This document shows positions 13,072 to 20,245 of a stretch of DNA of 22,354 bases, in pieces (within the stretch, counting starts at the first letter, position 1; every line of letters begins with the position of its first letter). The stretch is from Candidatus Methanosuratincola sp. Lineage in GTDB: Archaea > Thermoproteota > Methanomethylicia > Methanomethylicales > Methanomethylicaceae. A program made the translations under genes and the position numbers. Location: assembly GCA_029907755.1 (NCBI GenBank), contig JARYLH010000010.1:1-22354 (forward strand), in the 5' to 3' direction. A model generated the notes under the pieces. The model ran no database searches and was not told where the DNA came from. It saw nothing but the letters and a program-made list of their open reading frames with translations.

Positions 13072-13845
13072 TCAATCTATATATGTCCCTTCCACTTCTT
13101 CGCCGCGAAGCAGGCGCGCGACGATCCCAGGGCGGGTGGCGTTGAAGATGAGTGCCCTTTCCCCTCCTGATGAGAGGTACTCGCCGACCTCGCTTAACTT
13201 GCCCGCCATTCCACCGGTCACGTCGTTGCTCCTGCCTTTGGCCGCGGCAATGATCTCCTTGAGCTCCCCCCGACCTATTTTCCCGAGATGCTTTCCGCCT
13301 TCAAGGTACCCATCGACATCGGTCCCGAAGGCGAGTAGCCTCGCCGAGCTGGCCAGCGCCAGGATGCGTGCGATCGTGTCCCCGGAGAGGATCCGCCCAT
13401 GCCCCTGGCTCGAGAGGACGACGTCCCCTCCCAGCGATGGGAGGAGGCCTGCCGAAAGTGCCAGCTCAACCGGTCGGAGGGAGTATCCCAAACTTGGCTT
13501 GCTGTCCGCTTCTTCGTAGAAGAAGCATGCGGAAGGGTCGATAGCGAAAAAGGGCACCCCCTTCTCCAAGAAGCTTTCGGCAAGGATAGATGTTAGGCGG
13601 TGCATCGCATGCCTGGTCTCAGCAATCCCTCTTGGGCTGAACAATTTGCTGCCCCCATCGACGTATTTTATTGCGGCACGGTGCCCGAAGGACCCCCCGC
13701 CGTGGACTAGCAGGACACGCCCCGCTCTCCAGGAAGAAGAGAACTCATCAGCGATCCGGTCTATCACAGCAAGGTTAGGGCTATAAGGCGTGTCCTTTTG
13801 GGTTATTGCGCTCCCGCCCAGCTTGATCACCAAGTCAGCCCTCAA
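13072..13845 (-). CDS. ipk: Isopentenyl phosphate kinase
   Basis: A 257-residue amino-acid-kinase-fold protein that phosphorylates isopentenyl phosphate to IPP, the last step of the archaeal mevalonate variant. It shows VIKLGGSAIT (6-15, Lys8), LVHGGGSFGH (46-55) with the IPK-specific catalytic His55, LSGDTIARILA, AFGTDVDGYL and NDVTGGMAGK. The start is TTG (13845..13843) with GGGGTGA about 6 nt upstream, inside the end of the preceding kinase-like gene (11-nt overlap). Position between the mevalonate-kinase-slot gene and idi2 fits the archaeal pathway cluster. Confidence 0.95.
   Translation of the reverse strand: MRADLVIKLGGSAITQKDTPYSPNLAVIDRIADEFSSSWRAGRVLLVHGGGSFGHRAAIKYVDGGSKLFSPRGIAETRHAMHRLTSILAESFLEKGVPFFAIDPSACFFYEEADSKPSLGYSLRPVELALSAGLLPSLGGDVVLSSQGHGRILSGDTIARILALASSARLLAFGTDVDGYLEGGKHLGKIGRGELKEIIAAAKGRSNDVTGGMAGKLSEVGEYLSSGGERALIFNATRPGIVARLLRGEEVEGTYID
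13077..13085 (-). promoter_or_regulatory. TATA box inside the end of ipk, for idi2-idsA
   Basis: Minus-strand CATATATAG overlaps the last codons of ipk, about 42 nt upstream of the idi2 ATG. It predicts initiation near 13055 and so a separate transcript for idi2-idsA. Confidence 0.5.
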
Positions 13846-14665
13846 TCTCTTTCACCCCCTCGTAGGAGAAGTGCACGACCTGGAAGTCGTCTGGGAGGGC
13901 ATCCTCTGCTGGGATCGCGACGTCCGCCACAAGCGTTGGGGAGACAATGATCTTGCTGCCAAGGGAACGTATCTCCGAGATCCTTTGGAGATCGGACAAT
14001 GCAATCTGCCCAGTTGCGTACAGAAGGGAGGCCTCTAGGGAGAACGCCCTCCCTAAGGAAGACAGGTCGCTCCTCTGGATAGCATTGACACCCTCCAGGA
14101 CCAGGTGCGCCAAGAGGTGCCACATGGGGTCTGAGAGCGCTGGGAACGCTCTAGAGAACCTAGAAACAGGGCTTTCATCAAGGCGCCTCCCCTGGAGGAT
14201 CCTCAGGCAGATCGGGCCAGATGCGGTGGACTCGATCGAAAGGAATCCCTCGCCCTGCCTGCTTGCGACGACACCGCCCGAAAGGGATGTCAGTGCCCTC
14301 GCCGCAGTCACGAAGTCCCATGGCCCTGCCTTCTTCAGTAGCTGGGGCAGATTCTCCTCAATCTCGTCGCATTCGGTCAGGTACAGCAGGGCTGCAGCAT
14401 TCACGAAGTCCTGGTCAGGTCCGCCCTCGTGCGGGCCGGATATAGAGTAACGACCGTCGAGCCCCTGGGAGGCGAGGAACTTTGAGAGAGTTTTGTTGAG
14501 GTTCGGGGAGCTTATCGGGATGGAGAGCTTCTGAGAGCCGGACTTCTTGACAGTCACGCGCCAAGAGAATCCCAGGGCAGCGGTAAGCAGGGGGGTTCCG
14601 GCCTCGACAAACGCCTCCCCGAGAAGCGGGACTGTGAAAGGGACGTCAAGCCTGATCGCATCCAT
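13835..14665 (-). CDS. Degenerate mevalonate kinase homologue (GHMP fold, catalytic motifs lost)
   Basis: A 276-residue protein in the position normally held by mevalonate kinase. Similarity is visible at the N-terminus (PFTVPLLGEAFVEAGTPLLTAAL against the usual 'APGK..LFGEH.VVYG.PA...A'), in LSGGVVA (128-134, usual 'FGGVV') and at the C-terminus (SDLSSLGRAFSLEASLLYATG, then LGSKI). Yet the APGK lysine is Thr, the ATP loop 'P.G.GLGSSAA' reads GPHEGGPDQDFVNAAA (77-92), the catalytic Asp seven residues before GGVV aligns with Arg, and 'GAGGGG' reads VSPTLVAD (241-248). The frame is intact, so it is not a pseudogene. ATG 14665 has AGGT 5 nt upstream. Kinase activity seems unlikely; it may be a partner or regulator of IPK. 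Function unknown. Confidence 0.7.
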   Translation of the reverse strand: MDAIRLDVPFTVPLLGEAFVEAGTPLLTAALGFSWRVTVKKSGSQKLSIPISSPNLNKTLSKFLASQGLDGRYSISGPHEGGPDQDFVNAAALLYLTECDEIEENLPQLLKKAGPWDFVTAARALTSLSGGVVASRQGEGFLSIESTASGPICLRILQGRRLDESPVSRFSRAFPALSDPMWHLLAHLVLEGVNAIQRSDLSSLGRAFSLEASLLYATGQIALSDLQRISEIRSLGSKIIVSPTLVADVAIPAEDALPDDFQVVHFSYEGVKEIEG

Positions 14666-14743
14666 AGTAGACCTAACCACCCGGTCAGATTAAGGCTTTC
14701 GCCCGAGTTTTTGATCCGTTTTGAATGACCTGAGATGCCCGCC

Positions 14744-15592
14744 CTACTTGAACTCGATTGAGAATGACCCGTAGCCGACGACATCGCCCTTTGGCCCGGA
14801 GGTGTCACCCGAGGTCGCATAACAGAGCTTTCTGCAGCGGTCTGCCCCTAGTGCGAGCGAAGCGGCCATGACGGCCATAACTGGACCGGGGCCGCACATC
14901 GTGATCTCTTTGCTCCTGACGACCTCCTCCACCCCTTTGGGGTTCATCCCGAGGATCTCCTCGATCACGAGCGAATCCCGGGCGTATGCCGATTTGTATG
15001 GAACGTAGTGCGAGAAGTCTGTGCTCGCTATGAGCAGAGCCGATCTTCCCCTGACAGCAGCGGCGATTGCTTCCCCGAGCTCCCTAGAGGTTTCGAAGTC
15101 CTGGAGCATCATGCAGATCGGCACGATCCTGAACCCGGATCCGAAGACGTACTGGAGGAATGGGATCTGGACTTCCACAGAGTGCTCGTATTCGTGAGCG
15201 TCTGAGTCTGGCTCCGCTGCCCCAGACGTCGCTATCGACCTGGAGACGTCTTGGTCAACCCTGACTCGCCCGAGCGGGGTCAGCCAGTCGCCCCCTTCCC
15301 AGACCGAGACCGCGGCCCCCATTCCAGTGTGGTTGGGCCCGATGAGCACGACCGTATCGGGTGGCGGTTCCTTCGAGACCTCGAAGAAGCCGTGAGCGGC
15401 TACGGGGCCCGAGTAGATGTAGCCAGCGTGCGGCGAGATGAGTGCGCAGATCTTCCTCTCAGAGGAAACGGGCTTTGACGGCAGTTTGCCGGGGCCGACC
15501 TTATGCAGGAAACACCATTTTATCCGCGATTCGAGGGCAGCAGGGTCAGCTTCGTAAAAGGAGCCGGAGACTGAGGGATGCCTATCCCTCAA
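14744..15592 (-). CDS. MEMO1-family protein
   Basis: A 282-residue protein of full MEMO1 length. Seen: HPSVSGSFYEADP near the start, ISPHAGYIYSGPVAAHGF (His55), LIGPNHTG (His88), HEYEHSVEVQIPFLQ, LLIASTDFSHY, and the cysteine-containing LCYATSGDTSG at the end. The fold is related to class III extradiol dioxygenases, with a metal-binding His/His/Cys set in the eukaryotic protein; the archaeal role is not established. The start is TTG (15592), inside the last codons of rps2 (11-nt overlap), with GGGGGAGA about 8 nt upstream. The gene stands between rps2 and the mevalonate block in many archaea. Confidence 0.9.
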   Translation of the reverse strand: MRDRHPSVSGSFYEADPAALESRIKWCFLHKVGPGKLPSKPVSSERKICALISPHAGYIYSGPVAAHGFFEVSKEPPPDTVVLIGPNHTGMGAAVSVWEGGDWLTPLGRVRVDQDVSRSIATSGAAEPDSDAHEYEHSVEVQIPFLQYVFGSGFRIVPICMMLQDFETSRELGEAIAAAVRGRSALLIASTDFSHYVPYKSAYARDSLVIEEILGMNPKGVEEVVRSKEITMCGPGPVMAVMAASLALGADRCRKLCYATSGDTSGPKGDVVGYGSFSIEFK

Positions 15593-16238
15593 GACTGTAG
15601 TCTCCCCCGTACTCCTCCTCTGCGACTAGGACCTTCGACTCGAAGTCGTCGATTGTAGCAGGGAGGTCTTCTGCCGGACCCAGGGCACCCCTCTCCCGGA
15701 GCACCTGCCTGGTCAGGAGCCAGTATGCAAGGGCTATGGATTTCCTTCCCTTGTTGTTGATCGGAATGACCAAGTCCATCAGCTGGGCCCGGTTGTCAGT
15801 GTCACAGAGGCCGACCACGGGTATGCCGACTTCTGCAGCCTCGACCATTGCCTGCCAGTCTGCCCTCGGGTCGGTAACGACGAGCAGCTTAGGCTCGCAG
15901 TAGTTGGAGAGCTTCGGATTTGTGAATGTGCCAGGTATGAACCGCCCAGTCAGGCTCTTCCCCCCTATCATGGAGGAGAATTTCTCAACGGGCTTGAACC
16001 CATACTGCCTCGCCGAAGTCGCGTAAACGCTCTCGGGCGCGAACTTCGCTATGAACTTTGAGGCGACCCGGATGCGCTCATCCGTCTTCCTTACATCCAA
16101 GACGTACAGGCCGTCGGGCCTGACGCGGTATATGAAGGGGCGCATATCGTTGGTCTTTACATGAGTGCCGATATGTATCCCAGCCGCAAGGTAAACCTCG
16201 AGCGGCAACAACAGGTCAGCAGCTTCAATAGTCGCCAT
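15582..16238 (-). CDS. rps2: Ribosomal protein S2
   Basis: A 218-residue protein of archaeal S2 type. Blocks: YLAAGIHIGTHVKTNDM, PDGLYVLDVRKTDERIR, GRFIPGTFTNPKL, LLVVTDPRADWQAM, and VGLCDTDNRAQLMDLVIPINNKG (in parts). It is a 30S protein. The start ATG 16238 has GGGGAG about 8 nt upstream; a longer in-frame extension to 16253 is unlikely because it lies at the predicted transcript start. Its own TATA box lies in the end of rpoN. It overlaps the MEMO gene downstream. Confidence 0.96.
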   Translation of the reverse strand: MATIEAADLLLPLEVYLAAGIHIGTHVKTNDMRPFIYRVRPDGLYVLDVRKTDERIRVASKFIAKFAPESVYATSARQYGFKPVEKFSSMIGGKSLTGRFIPGTFTNPKLSNYCEPKLLVVTDPRADWQAMVEAAEVGIPVVGLCDTDNRAQLMDLVIPINNKGRKSIALAYWLLTRQVLRERGALGPAEDLPATIDDFESKVLVAEEEYGGDYSLEG

Positions 16239-16281
16239 GCAATTACTCCCCAATGGTGCAAATCTGTGAAAACGATAAGAG

Positions 16282-16291
16282 CTTTTATATT
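16282..16291 (-). promoter_or_regulatory. TATA box of rps2 and downstream genes
   Basis: Minus-strand AATATAAAAG preceded by GGAAGGAAA (BRE-like), overlapping the last codons of rpoN. It predicts initiation near 16261 and a leader of about 22 nt. Confidence 0.6.
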
Positions 16292-16500
16292 TTTCCTTCC
16301 TTGTCCCTCACCGAGAACTTGAGCGATTCGCCGACGAGGTCAACATGCGAGAGGAAAATGCGCCTGCAGCAGTACCGCTCGATCCCCAGAGAGTCCAACA
16401 CCTTGGCAGGGTTCTCGCCCTTCCCCACCCGTTCATTGAACGCTTCCCATTTATCGGCAATAACCTTGCCGCAGGTGAAGCACCGGACCGGGATGATCAT
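16285..16500 (-). CDS. rpoN: DNA-directed RNA polymerase subunit N (Rpo10)
   Basis: A 71-residue protein with the atypical zinc site CFTCGKVIADKWEAF and RYCCRRIFLSHVDL, matching Rpo10/RPB10 throughout. It anchors the D/L assembly platform of RNA polymerase. ATG 16500 has AGGTGT 6 nt upstream and follows rps9 by 9 nt. RpoK, which often follows in euryarchaea, is not present here. Confidence 0.97.
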   Translation of the reverse strand: MIIPVRCFTCGKVIADKWEAFNERVGKGENPAKVLDSLGIERYCCRRIFLSHVDLVGESLKFSVRDKEGKI

Positions 16501-16509
16501 AACGACACC

Positions 16510-16914
16510 TTATCTGTAAGACTTCTGCTTCCTTCTTCGGGCGCTGTAGCCGCCGAACTTCTTCGGCTCGGTCCTCCTGGGATCCTCGACAAGCATCCTC
16601 CTGTCGTATGCCATCAGCTTGCCCTTGAGGGACTCGCCGAATATTTCGGCCAAGGAGTTCGCTATTACGACCCTGGCAGCCTCCGCCTGGCCCATCACGC
16701 CGCCGCCCTCTATCTTTACGTCGATGTCTATCGCATTGGCGTACTCTGCCCCGGCGACGAGGAGGGGCTCTATGACCTTCATCCTAACCAGCTCTGGCTT
16801 CATGATTTCTATTGGGGTGTTGTTTATGTAGATCTTTCCGGTCCCCTTGGTGGCAACTGCCCTTGCAACGGCAGTCTTCCTTTTCCCGCTGACAACGACT
16901 ACTTTCTCGCTCAT
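16510..16914 (-). CDS. rps9: Ribosomal protein S9
   Basis: A 134-residue S9 with VVSGKRKTAVARAVATKGTG, EGGGVMGQAEAARVVIANSL, LVEDPRRTEPKKFGGYSARR and the C-terminal KSYR tail that reaches the ribosomal P site. The ATG at 16914 overlaps the rpl13 stop as ATGA, which favours this start over an in-frame one four codons earlier inside rpl13. Part of the conserved rpoD-rpl18e-rpl13-rps9-rpoN run. Confidence 0.97.
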   Translation of the reverse strand: MSEKVVVVSGKRKTAVARAVATKGTGKIYINNTPIEIMKPELVRMKVIEPLLVAGAEYANAIDIDVKIEGGGVMGQAEAARVVIANSLAEIFGESLKGKLMAYDRRMLVEDPRRTEPKKFGGYSARRRKQKSYR

Positions 16915-17348
16915 TGCACAGACCATCCTAGACTTTTCGATACTTCGCCAAGCTCCATATAAGGACCCCGCAGGTTCCTGACGTGCGCTTCATCAATTGT
17001 CTTGAATTGGGCATTCGCGAACTCTCCCGGGGTCCCGATGAAGACCTTAAGCCTCTTCAGCGCAGCCTTCCCCGATGGGGTTTTAGGAAGCATGTTCTTG
17101 ACGGCGCTGTGGAAGAGGCGATCTGGGGAGCGGTGCTGTTTCATCCCGACCTCCTCCGGGTTCTTTAGGGTCCTTATGGCCATCCACCGCTCGTATTTGC
17201 TCATCACAGAGTCCCGATCCCCTGAGACGGCTACCTTATCCACGTTGACCACAACTACCTTATCCCCTGCCATCAGATGCTTGGCTATCTTCGAGGCAGC
17301 CCTCCCGAGCCTCAGTCCGCTACCGTCTATGTAAATTACCTCGGTCAA
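16911..17348 (-). CDS. rpl13: Ribosomal protein L13
   Basis: A 145-residue archaeal L13, starting TEVIYIDGSGLRLGRAASK after the initiator, with VVVVNVDKVAVSGDRDSV, HRSPDRLFHSAVKNMLP and GKAALKRLKVFIGTP. It is an early-assembling 50S protein. The start is TTG (17348..17346): GAGGTGA lies about 6 nt upstream and overlaps the rpl18e stop, and the nearby ATG at 17351 reaches a stop after one codon. Confidence 0.96.
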   Translation of the reverse strand: MTEVIYIDGSGLRLGRAASKIAKHLMAGDKVVVVNVDKVAVSGDRDSVMSKYERWMAIRTLKNPEEVGMKQHRSPDRLFHSAVKNMLPKTPSGKAALKRLKVFIGTPGEFANAQFKTIDEAHVRNLRGPYMELGEVSKSLGWSVQ

Positions 17349-17354
17349 TTCATG

Positions 17355-17717
17355 TCACCTCAGTATCCTTACCCCTCTTCCCCTCGGATTGAGGTTCAAA
17401 AGCAACTCGAGTGAGATCGCCCTGCCTCCGGCGCTAGTTATCTTATCCCTCGCCGAAGGGCTGAAGGACAGGGCAGCCACGTCGACTTTCTTGGAGATGT
17501 TTCCGAAGCCAAGCACTTTTCCAGGGACTGCTATGAATTCCCCTTCCTTGGCGAACTTGTCGATCTTGCTCACATTGACAGAGATCTTCTTCCTAGTCGG
17601 GACTGAGAGCAGCTCGGACAGATCCCTCCAGACTCCGACATTGCTTGACCTTGAAGCGCGTCTGAGTAGCCTTATCAAACGCCTAGTCTTAGGGTTTGTT
17701 GGTAATGTCCTCTTCAT
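17355..17717 (-). CDS. rpl18e: Ribosomal protein L18e
   Basis: A 120-residue L18e: KTRRLIRLLRRASRSSNVGVW, ISVNVSKIDKFAKEGEFIAV, PGKVLGFGNISKKVDVAALS and the end LLNLNPRGRGVRILR (in parts). A 50S protein related to bacterial L15. ATG 17717 directly follows the rpoD stop TAA, with GAGG 8 nt upstream inside rpoD. Confidence 0.97.
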   Translation of the reverse strand: MKRTLPTNPKTRRLIRLLRRASRSSNVGVWRDLSELLSVPTRKKISVNVSKIDKFAKEGEFIAVPGKVLGFGNISKKVDVAALSFSPSARDKITSAGGRAISLELLLNLNPRGRGVRILR

Positions 17718-18524
17718 TTAAGATGCCTCCTTTGTATTTTCAAGCGCAATCCTAATCGATTCGAATTTATCCTTCAGAACGTCGCATGCAGCGAAAATGA
17801 GATCCTGCGGGGACATCGATCCCTCGCTCTCGAGCATCAGCATCGCATTTGCAGGGTTATACGACACTGAAATCGCCCCATTGGGGCAAGCCTCCACGCA
17901 CTCCTTGCAGAGGGTGCAGTCCCAGACTGAGGTGACCTTCAAATCGCTCCCCTCGACGGCAAGTATCTTCTTCGGGCAGGCCTGCACGCATTTGGCCGAG
18001 AGCGAGCACTTCTTCGCGTCAACCGTGATAATCGGCTCGTATTTGACCACCGCACCCGAAACGGGCTGCCACTTGGCGTGCTCCCTTCCGGAGCCGAGCC
18101 GTGTGTGCGCCTCCAAGGCGATCTTCTGCCCCTTGTTCAGAACGGCGAGCGGGATGTCGTTGTTCGCAACGAAAACTGATCCCTCAGGCTTGAGCCTACC
18201 TGAGTAAACGGTATAGGCGTCTTCCGGCGCCTCGACCTCAAGAGTCAGGATCGCTTCGCAGCGCGGGCACCCCTTACCGCCGCAGTCGCATTCAGAGGGG
18301 AGGACTAGCCCCTCACCGCCCTTGAGTGGCACCAACCCGACCCTGTGGGCGAGTATCTCATCATACAGGACACCCGAGTTCTCGGCTATGAACACCTTGT
18401 CGACGGCTGGGACGGTTACCTCAGCCATCACGGTCCTCCTGATGGCGTTTATGAACGAGGGATCCACGCCCCTTGCGATGATCCTGAACCGCGTGCCGAC
18501 ATTGCCGAGAACTTCAACGTCCAT
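17718..18524 (-). CDS. rpoD: DNA-directed RNA polymerase subunit D (Rpo3) with ferredoxin-like domain
   Basis: A 268-residue alpha-like subunit that nucleates polymerase assembly with RpoL, N and P. The dimerisation domain holds SFINAIRRTVMAEVTVPAVD; a zinc-type loop CDCGGKGCPRC lies at 79-89; the Fe-S domain lies at about 170-215. Motif II is complete (C203, C206, C209, C213, ending CP). Motif I has C173, C179 and C183 but Ser176 where the second Cys should be. The set C183/C203/C206/C209 can hold one 4Fe-4S cluster, as in Sulfolobus; the other site lacks a ligand. ATG 18524 has GGAGGT 8 nt upstream; the in-frame ATG at 18530 is too close to it. Confidence 0.95.
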   Translation of the reverse strand: MDVEVLGNVGTRFRIIARGVDPSFINAIRRTVMAEVTVPAVDKVFIAENSGVLYDEILAHRVGLVPLKGGEGLVLPSECDCGGKGCPRCEAILTLEVEAPEDAYTVYSGRLKPEGSVFVANNDIPLAVLNKGQKIALEAHTRLGSGREHAKWQPVSGAVVKYEPIITVDAKKCSLSAKCVQACPKKILAVEGSDLKVTSVWDCTLCKECVEACPNGAISVSYNPANAMLMLESEGSMSPQDLIFAACDVLKDKFESIRIALENTKEAS

Positions 18525-18563
18525 GCACATTGACCTCCAATACGGGTTTTGAAGTGAAAGAAT

Positions 18564-18587
18564 AAAGAAGGTATTTAAGCCTTCTTT
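18564..18587. terminator. 8-bp hairpin between rps11 and rpoD
   Basis: On the minus strand AAAGAAGG, loop CTTAAATA, CCTTCTTT: a perfect 8-bp stem immediately after the rps11 stop, followed by ATTCTTTC. It resembles an intrinsic terminator for rps13-rps4-rps11. The loop at the same time carries the TATA-like box of rpoD. Confidence 0.5.
18572..18579 (-). promoter_or_regulatory. TATA-like box for the rpoD unit, inside the hairpin loop
   Basis: CTTAAATA on the minus strand, about 50 nt upstream of the rpoD ATG, predicts initiation near 18548 and a leader of about 23 nt containing GGAGGT. Confidence 0.45.
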
Positions 18588-18989
18588 TTAGACTCTCCTT
18601 CCCCTCCTTCCACCTGGCCTTCTGGTCGTGTCATGTGGTATTGGGGTCACGTCCTCTATCCTTCCGATCATCAGACCGGCCCTTGCCAAAGCCCTAATGG
18701 CCGCCTGGGCACCGGGTCCGGGTGTCTTGCTCTTGTGACCGCCTGGAGCCCTGACCTTAATGTGGATGCCGCTTACCCCCTTCTCGAGTGCCTCCTGTGC
18801 GGCCCTTGTCGCAGCGACCATGGCCGCATACGGTGAGGGCTTCTCGCGGTCAGCCTTGACGATCCTGCCGCCCGACTGGAATGCCACGGTCTCGGCACCC
18901 GTCAGGTCGGTGATGTGAACGATTGTGTTGTTGTAAGAGCTGTATATGTTAGCGACTCCCCACTTCATACCTTTGTCGATCCTTGACAT
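18588..18989 (-). CDS. rps11: Ribosomal protein S11
   Basis: A 133-residue S11: WGVANIYSSYNNTIVHITDL, SGGRIVKADREKPSPYAAM, IHIKVRAPGGHKSKTPGPGA and the end VTPIPHDTTRRPGGRRGRRV. It is a 30S platform protein. I chose ATG 18989, which has AGGAGG 7 nt upstream; the frame continues 17 codons further into rps4 but that part is not S11-like. Two bases separate it from the rps4 stop. Confidence 0.97.
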   Translation of the reverse strand: MSRIDKGMKWGVANIYSSYNNTIVHITDLTGAETVAFQSGGRIVKADREKPSPYAAMVAATRAAQEALEKGVSGIHIKVRAPGGHKSKTPGPGAQAAIRALARAGLMIGRIEDVTPIPHDTTRRPGGRRGRRV

Positions 18990-18991
18990 CC

Positions 18992-19501
18992 CTATGCCTC
19001 CTGTGGAGCTGCCTCGGGCGAGGTCAGCTTGATATCGCAAGTTAGCTTCGGCTCGTCATCCCTATTGACGAGATAACCAGGTGACGTTACCCTGCGCCCA
19101 TTGAGTAGCACATGACCGTGCACTATGAGCTGCCTTGACTGGTAGGGAGTTGCGGCGAATCCGAGTTTCAGGATCACGCTCTGGAGCCGCCTTTCCAGGA
19201 TGTTTTCGACGCCGAGGCCCAGAACGTTGTCGAGGACAGCTTCCTCGCTCAGAAGGCCGAGTGCTGCGAGCCTCTTAACCAGCTTCTTCTCTTCAGCCTC
19301 CCTGACCTCAGGGTCTTCGATGGCGAGGATCTCGCTGGCACGTTCCCTAAAAGACTTCAGCTTGGTTTCGGCTGTCCAGAGCTCCCTTTTGTTCCTGAGA
19401 CCATACTTGCCCAAGAGCGCAAGCTCTGAGACAAGGCTTTCCTTCCTCCAAGGATGCCTCGGACCTTGCCATTTCCTCCTGCTCTTCTTTGGATCACCCA
19501 T
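18992..19501 (-). CDS. rps4: Ribosomal protein S4
   Basis: A 169-residue archaeal S4: GDPKKSRRKWQGPRHPWRKE, ELALLGKYGLRNKRELW, and the S4 RNA-binding domain with ILERRLQSVILKLGFAATP, SRQLIVHGHVLLNGRRVTSPGY (in parts). It is a primary 30S assembly protein. ATG 19501 has AGGTGAT 5 nt upstream; the gap to rps13 is 10 nt. Confidence 0.97.
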   Translation of the reverse strand: MGDPKKSRRKWQGPRHPWRKESLVSELALLGKYGLRNKRELWTAETKLKSFRERASEILAIEDPEVREAEEKKLVKRLAALGLLSEEAVLDNVLGLGVENILERRLQSVILKLGFAATPYQSRQLIVHGHVLLNGRRVTSPGYLVNRDDEPKLTCDIKLTSPEAAPQEA

Positions 19502-19511
19502 CTCAGATCAC

Positions 19512-20003
19512 CTACTGCTTGGATTCCTGCGAGCCGCCTGCAGCCGCGGCTGCGGCTTTCCTGGCCACACCGACAGACGGACCGAACCTTCCAGTGGTCC
19601 TCGTGCACTGCCCGCGGACCTTCAGCCCCAGTGAGTGCCTGACGCCCCTCCAGCTCCGCATCTTCTTCATGAGGTCTATGTCTGACTTTATGCCAACCAC
19701 CAAGTCTGAGCCGAGCAGGTGCTGGTCCTGACCGGTGAAGGGATCCTTCCTCCTGTTCAGCATATAGCTCGGGAACTTGGACGAGATGCTTGATAGCGCC
19801 TCCTCAAGCCGCTTGATATCGCTGTCCTGGAGGTAGCCGACACGGGCCTCGGGATCGACCCCGCAGCTCCGAGTAAGTGCGTATGCCATATTGATTCCGA
19901 TACCCCTTATTCTGCTCAGGGAGTACCCTACCTTCTCCTCCCCCTTTAGGTCGGTATCGATCAGCCTGACTATGTGTCTGTATGAGGAACTCAATAGACG
20001 CAT
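19512..20003 (-). CDS. rps13: Ribosomal protein S13
   Basis: A 163-residue archaeal S13: RHIVRLIDTDLKGEEKVGYS, LSRIRGIGINMAYALTR, LNRRKDPFTGQDQHLLGSDL and SWRGVRHSLGLKVRGQCTRTTGR (in parts). It contacts tRNA at the head of the 30S subunit. The C-terminus carries a short Ala-rich tail (KAAAAAAGGSQESKQ). It opens the ribosomal/polymerase run, with a TATA box about 40 nt upstream and a very short leader. Confidence 0.97.
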   Translation of the reverse strand: MRLLSSSYRHIVRLIDTDLKGEEKVGYSLSRIRGIGINMAYALTRSCGVDPEARVGYLQDSDIKRLEEALSSISSKFPSYMLNRRKDPFTGQDQHLLGSDLVVGIKSDIDLMKKMRSWRGVRHSLGLKVRGQCTRTTGRFGPSVGVARKAAAAAAGGSQESKQ

Positions 20004-20038
20004 CCCCTTCTTAAAGGCAAATAAAGAATAATATGAAA

Positions 20039-20047
20039 GTATTTAAC
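20039..20047 (-). promoter_or_regulatory. TATA box of rps13-rps4-rps11
   Basis: Minus-strand GTTAAATAC, with the purine-containing GTTAGA before it. It predicts initiation near 20018, giving a leader of about 15 nt before the rps13 ATG. Confidence 0.55.
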
Positions 20048-20200
20048 TCTAACGCCTCGCAGACAGGGCAGAACCTCACGTAAACCCCCTACAAAACATC
20101 GTTCGAGTTCAAAGGTTTGACGCGGCGGAAAGGAAATGCGGGCATGGGATGGCGCCGAGGGGGGGATTTGAACCCCCGAGACCCTTACGAGTCACAAGCT

Positions 20201-20221
20201 CTCAGGAAGAGCCCTAGCCTT
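20201..20221 (-). other. tRNA-Ser intron 2 (21 nt) at canonical position 37/38
   Basis: Boundaries are ambiguous within a 4-nt repeat GAGA at both ends; all choices give the same tRNA. With cuts at 37/38 the fold has bulges AGA and AGA separated by four pairs of which one is a U33-U mismatch, plus a weak 3-bp inner helix: a relaxed BHB that needs the anticodon stem as outer helix. Confidence 0.8.
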
Positions 20222-20229
20222 CTCCAGGC

Positions 20230-20245
20230 ATGAGCCCCTATGGGA
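20230..20245 (-). other. tRNA-Ser intron 1 (16 nt) at non-canonical position 29/30
   Basis: The precursor folds as outer helix UAGG:CCUG, central 4-bp helix GAGC:GCUC, inner helix CCC:GGG with loop AUA, and 3-nt bulges AAU and AUG. Cleavage after the second bulge base removes exactly 16 nt and restores a perfect 5-bp anticodon stem. Non-canonical intron sites such as 29/30 are known mainly from TACK archaea. Confidence 0.88.

Noticed and set aside
20051..20149. Possible small RNA gene between rps13 and the tRNA
   Set aside because: No C/D or H/ACA boxes, kink-turn or stable stem could be seen; it looks like tRNA trailer and promoter-proximal DNA.
20170..20210. Reading the tRNA as His (GTG), Val (GAC) or Thr (CGT)
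   Set aside because: These triplets occur near the 3' half, but none gives a paired anticodon stem; the long variable arm, G73 and the two-intron solution fit Ser(GGA) only.
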